This document shows, piece by piece, positions 1 to 9,116 of a stretch of DNA of 24,084 nucleotides. The stretch lies in assembly GCA_038118725.1 (NCBI GenBank), contig JAYOIK010000079.1, positions 1-24,084 of the forward strand, written 5' to 3'. How positions within the stretch are numbered: position 1 is the first letter of the stretch; every line of letters begins with the position of its first letter. The notes under the pieces were generated by a model that was not told the origin of the DNA, made no database searches, and saw only the letters and a list, made by a program, of their open reading frames with translations. The position numbers and the translations under genes are program-made. The stretch is from JADHLJ01 sp038118725. GTDB taxonomy: Bacteria; Pseudomonadota; Alphaproteobacteria; Thalassobaculales; Thalassobaculaceae.

Positions 1-628
1 TGGGTCAAGGACGCGCATGGCTCGGGCCGCAATATCCTGGCCGAGCGCCTTCCCCTAGAGGCGCGGCTGGTCGGGGCACCCCTACGATATGTTGCAGGAA
101 TTGGACGAGAGTTTCGATGCCGTCGCCCTGGTCGGCTGGCATGGCCCAGCGGGGCATCCCAGCAACCCGCTCTCGCATACGCTCACCGGGTTTTACGGCA
201 AGCTCACCCTGAATGATGTTCCGTGTTCGGAATATCTGCTGCATGCCCATGTCGCGGCGCTGACCACCACGCCGGTCGTCTTCCTGTCCGGCGATCGCGG
301 GATCTGCGAGTTGGCACGCGCGACCAACCCGGCGATCACGACGGTTGAGACCAATATCGGCCATGGCGAGTCGGTGATCTCGATACAGCCGGCCTTGGCG
401 CGGGATCGCATTCGCGAGGGTTTGGAACATGCCCTACGGAGCGATCTCGCGGCACATGTCCAGCCCCGAGCGGATCACTACGCGCTCCGCCTGCGCTTCA
501 AGCATCACGGACATGCCTATCGGAACTCCTTCTATCCCGGCGCTCGGTTGGAGGGCGCGGAAACCGTGGCCTTCGATTGCTCGGACTTCCTCGACATCAT
601 GCGGATCCTGAACTTCATGCGGGTTTAG
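1..628 (+). pseudogene. M55 family D-aminopeptidase (DppA-like), 5' truncated by window edge and frameshifted
   Basis: Members of family M55 are zinc D-aminopeptidases that cleave peptides with an N-terminal D-amino acid. The long frame from 89 carries LVGWHGPAGHPSNPLSHT, then NDVPCSEY and VVFLSGDRG, in the order and spacing of DppA (GYHA...HS, N..E, GD). The N-terminal half is in a different frame: positions 1-76 in frame 1 read VKDAHGSGRNILAERLP, matching the family's D(S/A)H-containing segment. The two frames join smoothly (RLVGHPYDMLQ) if one G is removed from the GGGG run at 73-76. Upstream in the second frame there is a TAG at 56-58, so an ATG start at 89 would give a protein lacking its metal-binding N-terminus. 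Either the gene is broken or the base call is wrong. The true start lies left of the window. Family call confident; status uncertain. Confidence 0.8.
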
Positions 629-683
629 GCGCTGGAAAAGGCATTTGGTCGGGTGCCTACCGATACCCTGTTAGATTTTACAC

Positions 684-775
684 GTCGTCCTCGCGAAAGC
701 GGGGACCTCCAAAAAACGGTGGGCACAGTCATCTTGATCAACCAACCAAGAGGTCCCCGCTTTCGCGAGGACGAC
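684..775. repeat. REP-like inverted repeat, perfect 26-bp arms
   Basis: Arms at 684-709 and 750-775 are exact reverse complements over 26 bp, separated by 40 bp. The arm begins GTCGTCCTCGCGAAAGCGGG. It belongs to the same family as the elements at 3171, 4501, 4627, 4774, 13254 and 13400. It lies in the 629-911 gap between the M55 gene and the quinone oxidoreductase; nothing else is recognisable in that gap. It may fold in RNA and act as a terminator-like or mRNA-stabilising structure, but no T tract follows. Confidence 0.9.
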
Positions 776-911
776 CGACTAGCTTGGCCATGTCGACATC
801 AGCGGATTCAAGGTTAACAAGTAACGGACGCCTCGAAGGTTGCTTTCCCTCGGCGGTTTAGAGATTAATCTAGGCGCTTCCTCCTGTTTCCTACCGACGA
901 AGGAACCCTCC

Positions 912-1943
912 ATGCGCGGCGTATTGGTCAAGGAATATACCGATTTCAAGAATCTCACCCTCGAGGAATGCCCGGCGCCGGAGCTCGGGCCGCGCCACGT
1001 GCGGATCAAGACCCAGGCCGCCGGGGTCAGCTTCGCCACCAGCCTGGTGGTCGCCGGCAAGTATCAACGTAAACCGCCGCTTCCCTTCACCCCAGGCACC
1101 GAAGCCGCGGGGATCGTGACCGAACTCGGCGCCGAGGTCAGGCGCTTCAAGGTCGGCGACCGGGTGACGGCGGTGCTGGATTGGGGCGGCCAGGCGGAGG
1201 AATGCACGGCGCACGAGGTTAACACCTTCCCGCTTCCCGACAGCCTGCCGTTTCACAAGGCGATTTGCTTCACCAATTCCTACTCGACCTCATACGCCGC
1301 CCTGATCTGGCCGCATCTGCTGCAAGTCGGCCCCGGCAAGACAGTTTTGATCCACGGCGCGGCGGGGGGCATCGGCGTCGCGGCGATCGAGATCTCCAAG
1401 GTCAAGGGCGCGACGGTCATCGCCACCGTCGGCTCCGAGGAAAAACGCGCCATCGCCACCGAGCATGGCGCCGACCACACCATCAACTATCGCGAGGGCG
1501 GTTTCCGCGAGGAAGTGCTGGCGCTGACCGACGGGATCGGCGCCGACATTATCTATGACCCGGTCGGAGGCGACGTCTTCGCGGAATCCCTACGCTGCAT
1601 CGCGCCGGAAGGCCGGATCATGCCCGTGGGTTTCGCCGGAGGAACCATCCAACAGATCCCGGCCAATATTCTGCTGGTTAAGAACATCACGGTCTGCGGC
1701 CTCAATCTCGGCTACTACATGGGCTGGAGTCCGCGCGACATGCGCGATGAATACGACCAGCAGATGGCCGATAGCATGGCTGAGTTGTTTTCCTGGTATG
1801 AACAAGGACTACTGAAGCCACGCGTCTCTCATGTCTTTCCTCTCGAGGGTTTCCAGGAAGCCATGAGCACGGTGCTGGCCCGCAAGGCGCTGGGCCGCGT
1901 CGCCCTTGTGATGGACGAGGAAGCGCGCGCGCTCAACGTCTGA
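912..1943 (+). CDS. NADPH:quinone oxidoreductase, zinc-free MDR superfamily
   Basis: A 343-residue soluble medium-chain reductase of the quinone oxidoreductase type, which passes hydride from NAD(P)H to quinones or enoyl/enal substrates. Residues 1-120 form the GroES-like domain, with GTEAAGIVTELG and the GDRV turn. The nucleotide-binding Rossmann motif is HGAAGGIG at residues 148-155, followed by VGSEEKRAIATEHGADHTINY, the usual NADPH-phosphate-contacting region. The catalytic-zinc cysteine/histidine set of alcohol dehydrogenases and the structural zinc four-cysteine loop are not seen, which fits the zinc-free QOR branch. ATG 912 was chosen because MRGVLVKEY is the normal family start and AGGA (901-904) lies 7 bases upstream; the frame is open back to 840. 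A flavin oxidoreductase follows after 45 bp, so the two are probably co-transcribed. The substrate cannot be read from sequence. Confidence 0.88.
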   Translation: MRGVLVKEYTDFKNLTLEECPAPELGPRHVRIKTQAAGVSFATSLVVAGKYQRKPPLPFTPGTEAAGIVTELGAEVRRFKVGDRVTAVLDWGGQAEECTAHEVNTFPLPDSLPFHKAICFTNSYSTSYAALIWPHLLQVGPGKTVLIHGAAGGIGVAAIEISKVKGATVIATVGSEEKRAIATEHGADHTINYREGGFREEVLALTDGIGADIIYDPVGGDVFAESLRCIAPEGRIMPVGFAGGTIQQIPANILLVKNITVCGLNLGYYMGWSPRDMRDEYDQQMADSMAELFSWYEQGLLKPRVSHVFPLEGFQEAMSTVLARKALGRVALVMDEEARALNV

Positions 1944-1988
1944 TATATCCACCTCTCCCTATCTCGATCTTCTCGAAAGCGACCAACG

Positions 1989-3158
1989 ATGACGTCTTCG
2001 GTTTTCACGCCCATCCAGCTCCGCGGCCTGACCTTGCCCAATCGGGTGATCATCGCGCCGATGTGCCAATACAGCGCCGAGGAAGGCCGGGCCACCGACT
2101 GGCACCTGATCCATCTCGGCCAGCTCGCCCAATCCGGCTCCGGCATGCTGATCATCGAGGCGACGGGCGTGGAGCCCCGGGGGCGCATCACCCATGGCTG
2201 CACCGGTCTCTATGACGACGAGACCGAGGCCGCGATGACCCGGGTGATCCAGGCGGCCAAGAAATACGGCAACACGCCGATCGCCATCCAGCTCGGCCAT
2301 GCCGGTCGCAAGGCCTCGGCCCATCCGCCCCAGGCCGGCGGCAAGTCGCTCGGCGAGGACGAGGGCGCGTGGGAGACCCTGGCGCCGTCGGCGATCCCCT
2401 TCGCCAATGATTGGCATCACCCACGCGAGATGGACCGGGCCCTGATGGACGAGGTTATCGCCGGCTTCGTTCAGGCGACGGAACGCAGCGAGCGGGTCGG
2501 CTTCGACGCCATCGAATTGCACGGCGCGCATGGCTATCTCTTGAGCGAGTTTCTCTCGCCGATCGCCAACCGGCGGACCGACGAATATGGCGGCTCCATC
2601 GAGAACCGGATGCGCTTTCCGCTGGAGGTTTTCGAGGCCTGCCGCGCGGCCTGGCCCGAGGACAAGCCGGCGGGCATCCGCTTCAACGGCTCCGACTGGG
2701 ATGACGCGGGGCTGCAACTAGAGGACGCCGTCACCTTCGCCAAGGCGTTGAAGGAACAGGGCTGCGACTTCTTCGACATCTCCGGCGGCGGCAACAGCAT
2801 GATGCGCCCGGAGGTCGGCCCCGCCTATCAGGTACCCTTCGCGGCGGCGATCAAGAAGGCCACCGATGTGCCTACCATGGCCGTCGGCATGATCCGCGAT
2901 CCCGGCCTCGCCGAACAGCTGATCAGCGAGGGCCAATGCGACATGGTGGCGCTCGCCCGGGGCATGCTCTACGAGCCGCGCTGGACCTGGCGAGCGGCCT
3001 ATGAACTCGGCGGCGAGTCGGCTTATCCCGAACAGTATCAGCGCGCCAACCCGCTGCTCTGGCCCCAGGCCTTTCCGGAGAACGCCGACAAAAGCAACCA
3101 GGACGGCTGGGTCGTCGGCAGCGCCCCGCATATCCTGGTGCCGAGCAAGGCCGGCTGA
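1989..3158 (+). CDS. Old yellow enzyme family NADH:flavin oxidoreductase (YqjM/XenA-like)
   Basis: A 389-residue FMN-dependent ene-reductase of the old yellow enzyme family, which reduces activated C=C bonds with NAD(P)H. Visible hallmarks of the thermophilic-like YqjM class are the N-terminal NRVIIAPMCQYSAEEG with Cys26 (the redox-tuning cysteine, at the same position as in YqjM) and Tyr28, then LGHAGRKAS. The substrate-anchoring pair is HGAHGYLLSEFLSP with His178 and His181, followed by the family signature NRRTDEYGGS. FMN-phosphate contacts fit VGMIRDP and DMVALARGML. It is longer than YqjM (about 338 residues), with a C-terminal extension as in XenA-type enzymes. It lies 45 bp after the quinone oxidoreductase on the same strand, which suggests a two-gene detoxification or redox unit. 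The physiological substrate is unknown. Confidence 0.93.
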   Translation: MTSSVFTPIQLRGLTLPNRVIIAPMCQYSAEEGRATDWHLIHLGQLAQSGSGMLIIEATGVEPRGRITHGCTGLYDDETEAAMTRVIQAAKKYGNTPIAIQLGHAGRKASAHPPQAGGKSLGEDEGAWETLAPSAIPFANDWHHPREMDRALMDEVIAGFVQATERSERVGFDAIELHGAHGYLLSEFLSPIANRRTDEYGGSIENRMRFPLEVFEACRAAWPEDKPAGIRFNGSDWDDAGLQLEDAVTFAKALKEQGCDFFDISGGGNSMMRPEVGPAYQVPFAAAIKKATDVPTMAVGMIRDPGLAEQLISEGQCDMVALARGMLYEPRWTWRAAYELGGESAYPEQYQRANPLLWPQAFPENADKSNQDGWVVGSAPHILVPSKAG

Positions 3159-3170
3159 GGCGCGCGCGCT

Positions 3171-3258
3171 CGTCGCCCTGGCGAAAGGCAGGGCCTTTGA
3201 GCCGGCAATCCCGAGCACGCCGTCCCCGACAGAGGCCCTGCCGTGCGCCAGGGCGACG
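3171..3258. repeat. REP-like inverted repeat between convergent genes
   Basis: Left arm 3171-3196 (CGTCGCCCTGGCGAAAGGCA...) and right arm 3233-3258 are reverse complements with two mismatches over 26 bp, around a 36-bp spacer. It is the same family as the 684-775 element. It begins 13 bp after the old yellow enzyme stop and lies between that gene and the oppositely oriented LLM oxidoreductase, a typical position for REP elements and a possible bidirectional transcription boundary. The remainder of 3159-3356 shows nothing recognisable. Confidence 0.85.
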
Positions 3259-3356
3259 GGGAATGACGAGCCTACCGATCCGGCACGTGGACGTAATCGC
3301 GGAAGCGGCTCAGGCTTTCGCCAGCGATACGTGGGGTGGTTTGAGAACCCCCAACC

Positions 3357-4418
3357 CTACATCTTCGACATCACGTTGCGGGCCAGATCCTCGATCAAGC
3401 GGTAGGACTGGTCGAGCGGGGTCATGAAGTTGACCGCGTCGAGGCCTTGACGCTCAAGCTCGCGCAGCTGTTCGACCATTTCCTCGGGCTGGCCGGCGAT
3501 GGTGAAGGTCTTGATCATCTCGGGCGTGATGAACCGCGCTTCTTCCGGGTCTAGATAGCTGTAGTGGCTCTGATGCATTTTCATGTGCGCCCGCTCGGCG
3601 TCGCGCTTTTCGTGGAAAGCGATGTACTCATCCCAGAACGGCAGCATGTAGTCCGGCGGCGGGTTGCCGGTCTCCTTCACCCAGTCCACCAGATAGTGGA
3701 CGTTGGCCATGATCGCCGAGCCGCATTGCTGGATCACCGCCTCGTCGGTCAGTTTCTGACCCGGTTCCAGCATCAGGATATTGACCAGCGCGAAGGTCTC
3801 GAACCCGTCATCGAGCGAGCGACCGGATTTCGCCGCGCCCTGTCGCACATTCGCCATCGCCTGGGGAAAAGTGCCACCGCGCGGTATGCCGGTGATCATC
3901 CCGTCGCCGATCTCGCCGGCCAGCGCCTGGGCGCGGGGACCGAACCCGCTGATATGGATCGGGATCTTGTGTTCCACGTCGATATAGTTGAATTCCGGGT
4001 TCTGGAATTGGATCGGATGGGTGGTGCCGTTGAGGGTGTATTCCACCTCCTCGCCCCGGATCATCGCCCGGACCACCTCGATATATTCCCGGAACGCCCT
4101 GATCCCCATCGGGCGCTGCCCCATCGCCCGCATCGCCGTGTTGCCGGTGCCGATTCCAAGGAAGGTGCGCCCCGGCGCCAATCTGTTGATGGTGGCGATC
4201 GCGTTCGCGGTTACTGGCGCCAATCTCAGCCCCGCCACCGCGACCCCGGTGCCAAGCCGGATCTTCCGGGTCTGCCGCGCCGCCTGGGCCAGTACCGCGA
4301 AGGGATCGGAGCGGATCATCGGCGAGTCCGTCACCCAGCAATAGTCATAACCGAGGTTTTCGGCATGGGCGATCAGTCCGATCTCGTCGGCCTTGGAAGA
4401 AGTCATTCCGAATTTCAT
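3357..4418 (-). CDS. LLM class flavin-dependent oxidoreductase (luciferase-like monooxygenase fold)
   Basis: A 353-residue TIM-barrel oxidoreductase of the bacterial luciferase / F420-dependent reductase superfamily. The start MKFGMTSSKADEIGLIAHAE followed by LGYDYCWVTDSP is the canonical first strand and helix. RKIRLGTGVAVAG, RLAPGRTFLGIGTGNTAM and IPIHISGFGPRAQALAGEIG are typical cofactor-binding segments, and the C-terminus has the AGQPEEMVEQLREL helix. Cofactor (FMN or F420) and substrate cannot be assigned. The open frame extends back to 4859, but those extra 147 codons are translated REP-like repeats (three copies of an APIARSRLAPGRR-like motif), so ATG 4418 is the credible start. The ribosome-binding site is weak. 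It is a single gene running toward the old yellow enzyme. Confidence 0.85.
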   Translation of the reverse strand: MKFGMTSSKADEIGLIAHAENLGYDYCWVTDSPMIRSDPFAVLAQAARQTRKIRLGTGVAVAGLRLAPVTANAIATINRLAPGRTFLGIGTGNTAMRAMGQRPMGIRAFREYIEVVRAMIRGEEVEYTLNGTTHPIQFQNPEFNYIDVEHKIPIHISGFGPRAQALAGEIGDGMITGIPRGGTFPQAMANVRQGAAKSGRSLDDGFETFALVNILMLEPGQKLTDEAVIQQCGSAIMANVHYLVDWVKETGNPPPDYMLPFWDEYIAFHEKRDAERAHMKMHQSHYSYLDPEEARFITPEMIKTFTIAGQPEEMVEQLRELERQGLDAVNFMTPLDQSYRLIEDLARNVMSKM

Positions 4419-4500
4419 GGGCCTGGGTCCGGTTGGCTGCTGATATCGGGAGAGTGCGACACGGCATTCGGCGAGGCAAGGGTGTGGGTTCCCGCTCCTC

Positions 4501-4604
4501 CGTCGTCCTGGCGCAAGGCGGGACCTCGCGATGGGGGCCCCGAGCGGCGGACTCTCGGCCTTGTGGTCGACGCCAAGAGGCCCCGCCGTTCGCCAGGGAG
4601 ACGG
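4501..4604. repeat. 104-bp inverted-repeat element, copy A
   Basis: First of three near-identical 104-bp units between the LLM oxidoreductase and the suf operon. Outer arms (CGTCGTCCTGGCGCAAGGCG... and ...CGCCAGGGAGACG) are imperfect reverse complements. The centre contains GGGGGCCCCGAGCGGCGGAC and CTCGGCCTTGTGGTCGACGC, which are shared with copies B and C. The arms match the single elements elsewhere in the window, but the central part is longer. Confidence 0.88.
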
Positions 4605-4626
4605 GTTGGGTAAGGCCGACACCAGC

Positions 4627-4730
4627 CGTCGTCCTGGCGCAAGGCAGGACCTCGCGATGGGGGCCCCGAGCGGCGGACTCTCGGCCTTGTGGTCAATGCC
4701 ATGAGGCCCTGCCGTTCGCCAGGGCGACGG
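4627..4730. repeat. 104-bp inverted-repeat element, copy B
   Basis: Second copy, 126 bp after the start of copy A and of the same length. The left arm has GGCAGG where copy A has GGCGGG, and the right arm has CCTGCC where copy A has CCCGCC. This is a compensatory change that keeps the stem paired and supports selection or recent mobility of a folded unit. The central region is nearly the same, with GTCAATGCCATG instead of GTCGACGCCAAG. Confidence 0.88.
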
Positions 4731-4773
4731 GTGGTGTATCGGAGCTAGCCCGGCGCGCGACAAAACGCTCCTC

Positions 4774-4877
4774 CGTCGCCCTGGCGCAAGGCGGGACCTC
4801 GCGATGGGCGCCCCGAGCGACGGACTCTCGGCCTTGTGGTCGACGCCAAGAGGCCCCACCGTTCGCCAGGGAGACGG
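4774..4877. repeat. 104-bp inverted-repeat element, copy C
   Basis: Third copy, 147 bp after the start of copy B and also 104 bp. It differs by a few substitutions, including GGGCGCCCC in the centre and CCCCACC in the right arm, the latter breaking one stem pair. The 604-5 bp gap 4419-5023 therefore holds these three copies, short unique linkers and the upstream region of the suf operon. No gene is supported within it. Confidence 0.88.
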
Positions 4878-4962
4878 AAGGGGGCGGATGCCCGGGCTTC
4901 AACAGAAAGGGCGGAATTCAGCCTTTATCAGCCAATCAATACCAATCTGGTCCATTTTACGG

Positions 4963-4990
4963 TTGATTTTCCGGCGTGGCGGCGTATTTA
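4963..4990 (+). promoter_or_regulatory. Possible sigma70-like promoter of the suf operon
   Basis: TTGATT (4963-4968) and TATTTA (4985-4990) are separated by 16 bp and end 33 bp before the chosen regulator start. This A+T-richer patch is the only promoter-like stretch between the repeats and the operon. In related systems the Rrf2 regulator binds over its own promoter; no clear IscR, RirA or Iron-control-element consensus could be picked out by eye. It is a weak call. Confidence 0.35.
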
Positions 4991-5023
4991 AACAGCACGA
5001 AAATGGTGCGGTATGGATCTGCC

Positions 5024-5497
5024 ATGCTTCGATTGAACAGGATGACCGACTACGCGGTGGTGGTGCTGGGCCAAATGACCCGCCGGCCGGGGCTGGTACA
5101 GACGGCGGCGCATATCGCCGAGGGTACCGCGATCCCGCTACCGACGACCTCCAAGCTGTTGAAGCTGATGGCGGGCTCGAGTTTGATCACCTCGCATCGC
5201 GGCGCCAATGGCGGCTATTCGCTTGATCGGGCGGCCGAGGATGTTCGGGTCTCGGAGATCGTGGAGGCGCTGGACGGGCCGATCGCGCTTACCGCCTGCG
5301 TCGACGGGACCGAGGATCAGTGCGACGTTGAATCGCTCTGCCCGATGCGCGGCAACTGGAACCGGGTGAACAACGCGATCCGCGAGGCCCTGGAAAGCGT
5401 CAGCCTGGCGGAACTGATCGATCCGACGGATATGTTCCCGCTGCTTGAGCCCGAAGCCGCCGCCGGAAGGGCGAAGGCGGAAGCGAAGCGGCACTGA
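5024..5497 (+). CDS. iscR: Rrf2-family SUF system Fe-S assembly regulator (IscR-like)
   Basis: A 157-residue winged-helix transcription factor that senses Fe-S cluster status and controls the downstream suf genes. MLRLNRMTDYAVVVLGQM is the family N-terminus. PLPTTSKLLKLMAGSSLITS followed by RGANGGYSL is the recognition helix plus wing. The cluster ligands are present as CVDGTEDQCDVESLCPMRGNW-type spacing (C-x7-C-x5-C), the equivalent of IscR Cys92/98/104. ATG 5024 was chosen because the family begins M-R-L-x-R-x-T-D-Y; in-frame ATGs at 5003 and 4976 would add residues unlike the family. The C-terminus ends in an Ala/Lys/Glu-rich tail. The next gene, sufB, starts 44 bp downstream. The protein probably represses the operon when holding a cluster, which is inferred from the family. 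Confidence 0.9.
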   Translation: MLRLNRMTDYAVVVLGQMTRRPGLVQTAAHIAEGTAIPLPTTSKLLKLMAGSSLITSHRGANGGYSLDRAAEDVRVSEIVEALDGPIALTACVDGTEDQCDVESLCPMRGNWNRVNNAIREALESVSLAELIDPTDMFPLLEPEAAAGRAKAEAKRH

Positions 5498-5541
5498 GCG
5501 AGCAAAACCTAGTCATCGAGTACAACGGAAACGGACCCAGC

Positions 5542-7002
<1,461 letters not shown>

Positions 7003-7041
7003 CGCCGGCGCGCCTCGTTCCAATTCAAGAAAGTGACGAAA

Positions 7042-7797
7042 ATGTCGTTGTTGAAGATCGACAATCTGCACGCCGCGGTCGATGGCAAGGAGATCCTCAA
7101 GGGGATCAATCTGGAGATGGGACCGGGTGAGATCCACGCCATCATGGGCCCGAACGGCTCGGGCAAAAGCACGCTCTCCTATGTTCTGGCGGGCCGCGAC
7201 GGCTATGAGGTGACCGGTGGCTCGGTGACCTTCAAGGGCAAGGATCTGCTGGAATTGGAAGCCGACGAGCGCGCCAATGAGGGCATTTTCCTTGCGTTCC
7301 AGTATCCCGTCGAGATCCCCGGCGTGGCCGGCATGACCTTCCTGCGCGAATCCTACAACGCCAAGCTGCGCCATCACGGCGAGCCCGAGGCGGACGCGAT
7401 GCAGTTCCTGAAGATGGTCCGGGCCAAGGCCAAGACCCTCAACATGAATGACGACATGCTCAAGCGCCCGGTCAATGTCGGCTTCTCCGGCGGCGAGAAA
7501 AAGCGCAACGAGATCCTCCAGATGGCGGTGCTGGAGCCTGATCTGGCGATCCTGGACGAGACCGATTCCGGCCTTGATATCGACGCGTTGAAACTAGTCT
7601 CCGAGGGTGTGAACGCACTCCGCTCCGAGGGGCGCAGCATGCTGATCATCACCCACTATCAGCGGCTGCTGAACCATATCCAGCCCGATTTCGTGCATGT
7701 CCTGGCGCATGGCAGGATCCAACGCTCCGGCGGCAAGGAACTGGCGCTGGAGCTCGAGGCCAACGGCTATGCCGACTTCGCCGAAGAGGCCGCGTGA
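7042..7797 (+). CDS. sufC: Fe-S cluster assembly ATPase SufC
   Basis: A 251-residue ABC-type ATPase of the SufBCD scaffold; ATP binding drives the rearrangement of SufB and SufD that allows cluster assembly. Walker A GPNGSGKST is at residues 36-44. The ABC signature is GFSGGEKKRNEI with the conserved Ser149-Gly-Gly, Walker B is DLAILDETDSGLDID, and the switch His lies in IITHYQRLL. FLAFQYPVEIPG is the SufC-specific Q-loop region. ATG 7042 was preferred over the in-frame GTG at 7033 because MSLLKIDNL is the family start and AAGAAAG (7026-7032) precedes it. The stop TGA overlaps the sufD ATG by one base (TGATG), pointing to translational coupling. Confidence 0.97.
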   Translation: MSLLKIDNLHAAVDGKEILKGINLEMGPGEIHAIMGPNGSGKSTLSYVLAGRDGYEVTGGSVTFKGKDLLELEADERANEGIFLAFQYPVEIPGVAGMTFLRESYNAKLRHHGEPEADAMQFLKMVRAKAKTLNMNDDMLKRPVNVGFSGGEKKRNEILQMAVLEPDLAILDETDSGLDIDALKLVSEGVNALRSEGRSMLIITHYQRLLNHIQPDFVHVLAHGRIQRSGGKELALELEANGYADFAEEAA

Positions 7798-9116
7798 TGC
7801 CGGACGGTGTTACCAAGCCGATCCCCTTCGAGGATCTGATCGACACGGCGGCAACCCGCGCCAAGGGTTCAGGCGATGAAGCGCTCGTCGATTTGAACCG
7901 GCGCGCCAAGGAAAAGTATCTCCGGGCGGGGTGGCCTCACGCGCGAACGGAATCCTGGAAATACACGAACCTGAACGCCCTGGCCGCCGCCGAATTCTCA
8001 AGCGCCGGCGATGCCGCGCCGACCTTTCTCGAAGACCAAATCCTACCCGTCGAGGGATGCCGATTGGTGCTCGTCAGCGGGCGCCTGAATGACGAACTGT
8101 CGGAACTGGACAGCCTCCCCGAGGGGTTCCGTCTGACCCGGCTCGACGCCGCGGGCGACGCCGAGTGGGCGATACTGGAGGCTTTGAATTCCGAGACCGG
8201 TTCCACCGACGGCCTGCCGCTTGCCGCGCTTAACACAGCGACCTTGGCCGACGCGCTGATCCTCGATATCGCTCCCGGCGCGGTACCCGAAACGCCGGTT
8301 CATGTCGTTTCAATCGGCGCCGGCAAGAATACGGCCTTCGCCCCACGCCTGCTGATACGCGCCGGCGAGGATAGCTTCGCGGACGTGATCGAAAGCCATG
8401 TGAGCGGCGGCGCCGAGGTCTATTTCTCGAACCTGGTCACCCAGGTGACCGTCGCAAAGGGCGCGCGGCTCGGCCATTACCGGCTTCAGAACGAGGCGCC
8501 GGGCGCGTTTCATATCGCGTTGACAAGCGCCGAGGTCGCCGAGGGCGCGGTCTATGACAATTTCGTCCTCTCGCTCGGCGCCCGGCTGGCACGCAACGAG
8601 ATCCGCGGCGTGATCAGCGGCCCCAGGGTCGAGTATCGGATCAACGGCGCCTATATGGCCTCGGGGAGCCGGCATCTCGACAACACCACCTTCATCGACC
8701 ACGCCGCCGCCGGAAGCCGCAGCCGCGAGGTCTACAAGGGCGTGCTCGCGGATGCCTCGCGGGGTGTCTTTCAAGGTAAGATCCTGGTGCGCCCGGACGC
8801 CCAGCAGACCGACGGCTATCAGATGAACCGGGCGATGCTGATGTCCGACCGGGCCGAAATCGATTCCAAACCGGAGCTGGAGATCTACGCCGACGACGTA
8901 CGCTGTAGCCACGGCGCCACCGTGGGTGAGCTCGAGGAGGATCATCTCTTCTATCTCCAGGCCCGGGGCATTGACCGGGATACCGCGCGCCGGCTGTTGG
9001 TGTCCGCCTATATCGACGAGGCGATCGACGAGATCCACTCGGAGCCGGTGCGCGAGGCGATGAAGCAACGGGCGGGTGACTGGCTCGCCCGGAATCTGTC
9101 CGGAGACGGGGCATGA
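7797..9116 (+). CDS. sufD: Fe-S cluster assembly protein SufD
   Basis: A 439-residue SufD, the SufB paralogue in the SufBC2D complex. The N-terminal helical region includes HARTESWKYTNLNAL, the usual (R/K)xExWKYT motif. A beta-helix follows, and a C-terminal domain with DDVRCSHGATVGELEEDHLF carries His372, the equivalent of the E. coli His360 implicated in cluster formation. GVLADASRGVFQGKILVRPD and AQQTDGYQMNRAMLMS are further SufD hallmarks. ATG 7797 overlaps the sufC stop, and an in-frame GTG one codon upstream is less likely. The end overlaps sufS as ATGA. The N-terminal 180 residues are less conserved, as usual for SufD. Confidence 0.96.
   Translation: MPDGVTKPIPFEDLIDTAATRAKGSGDEALVDLNRRAKEKYLRAGWPHARTESWKYTNLNALAAAEFSSAGDAAPTFLEDQILPVEGCRLVLVSGRLNDELSELDSLPEGFRLTRLDAAGDAEWAILEALNSETGSTDGLPLAALNTATLADALILDIAPGAVPETPVHVVSIGAGKNTAFAPRLLIRAGEDSFADVIESHVSGGAEVYFSNLVTQVTVAKGARLGHYRLQNEAPGAFHIALTSAEVAEGAVYDNFVLSLGARLARNEIRGVISGPRVEYRINGAYMASGSRHLDNTTFIDHAAAGSRSREVYKGVLADASRGVFQGKILVRPDAQQTDGYQMNRAMLMSDRAEIDSKPELEIYADDVRCSHGATVGELEEDHLFYLQARGIDRDTARRLLVSAYIDEAIDEIHSEPVREAMKQRAGDWLARNLSGDGA

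Noticed and set aside
3564..4613. 349-codon open frame on the plus strand
   Set aside because: It is antisense to the LLM oxidoreductase and runs into the repeat units; no recognisable domain.
4501..4877. Three regularly spaced repeats as a CRISPR array
   Set aside because: Units are 104 bp with internal inverted arms, linkers are only about 22 and 43 bp and similar in kind to intergenic DNA, and no cas genes are present.
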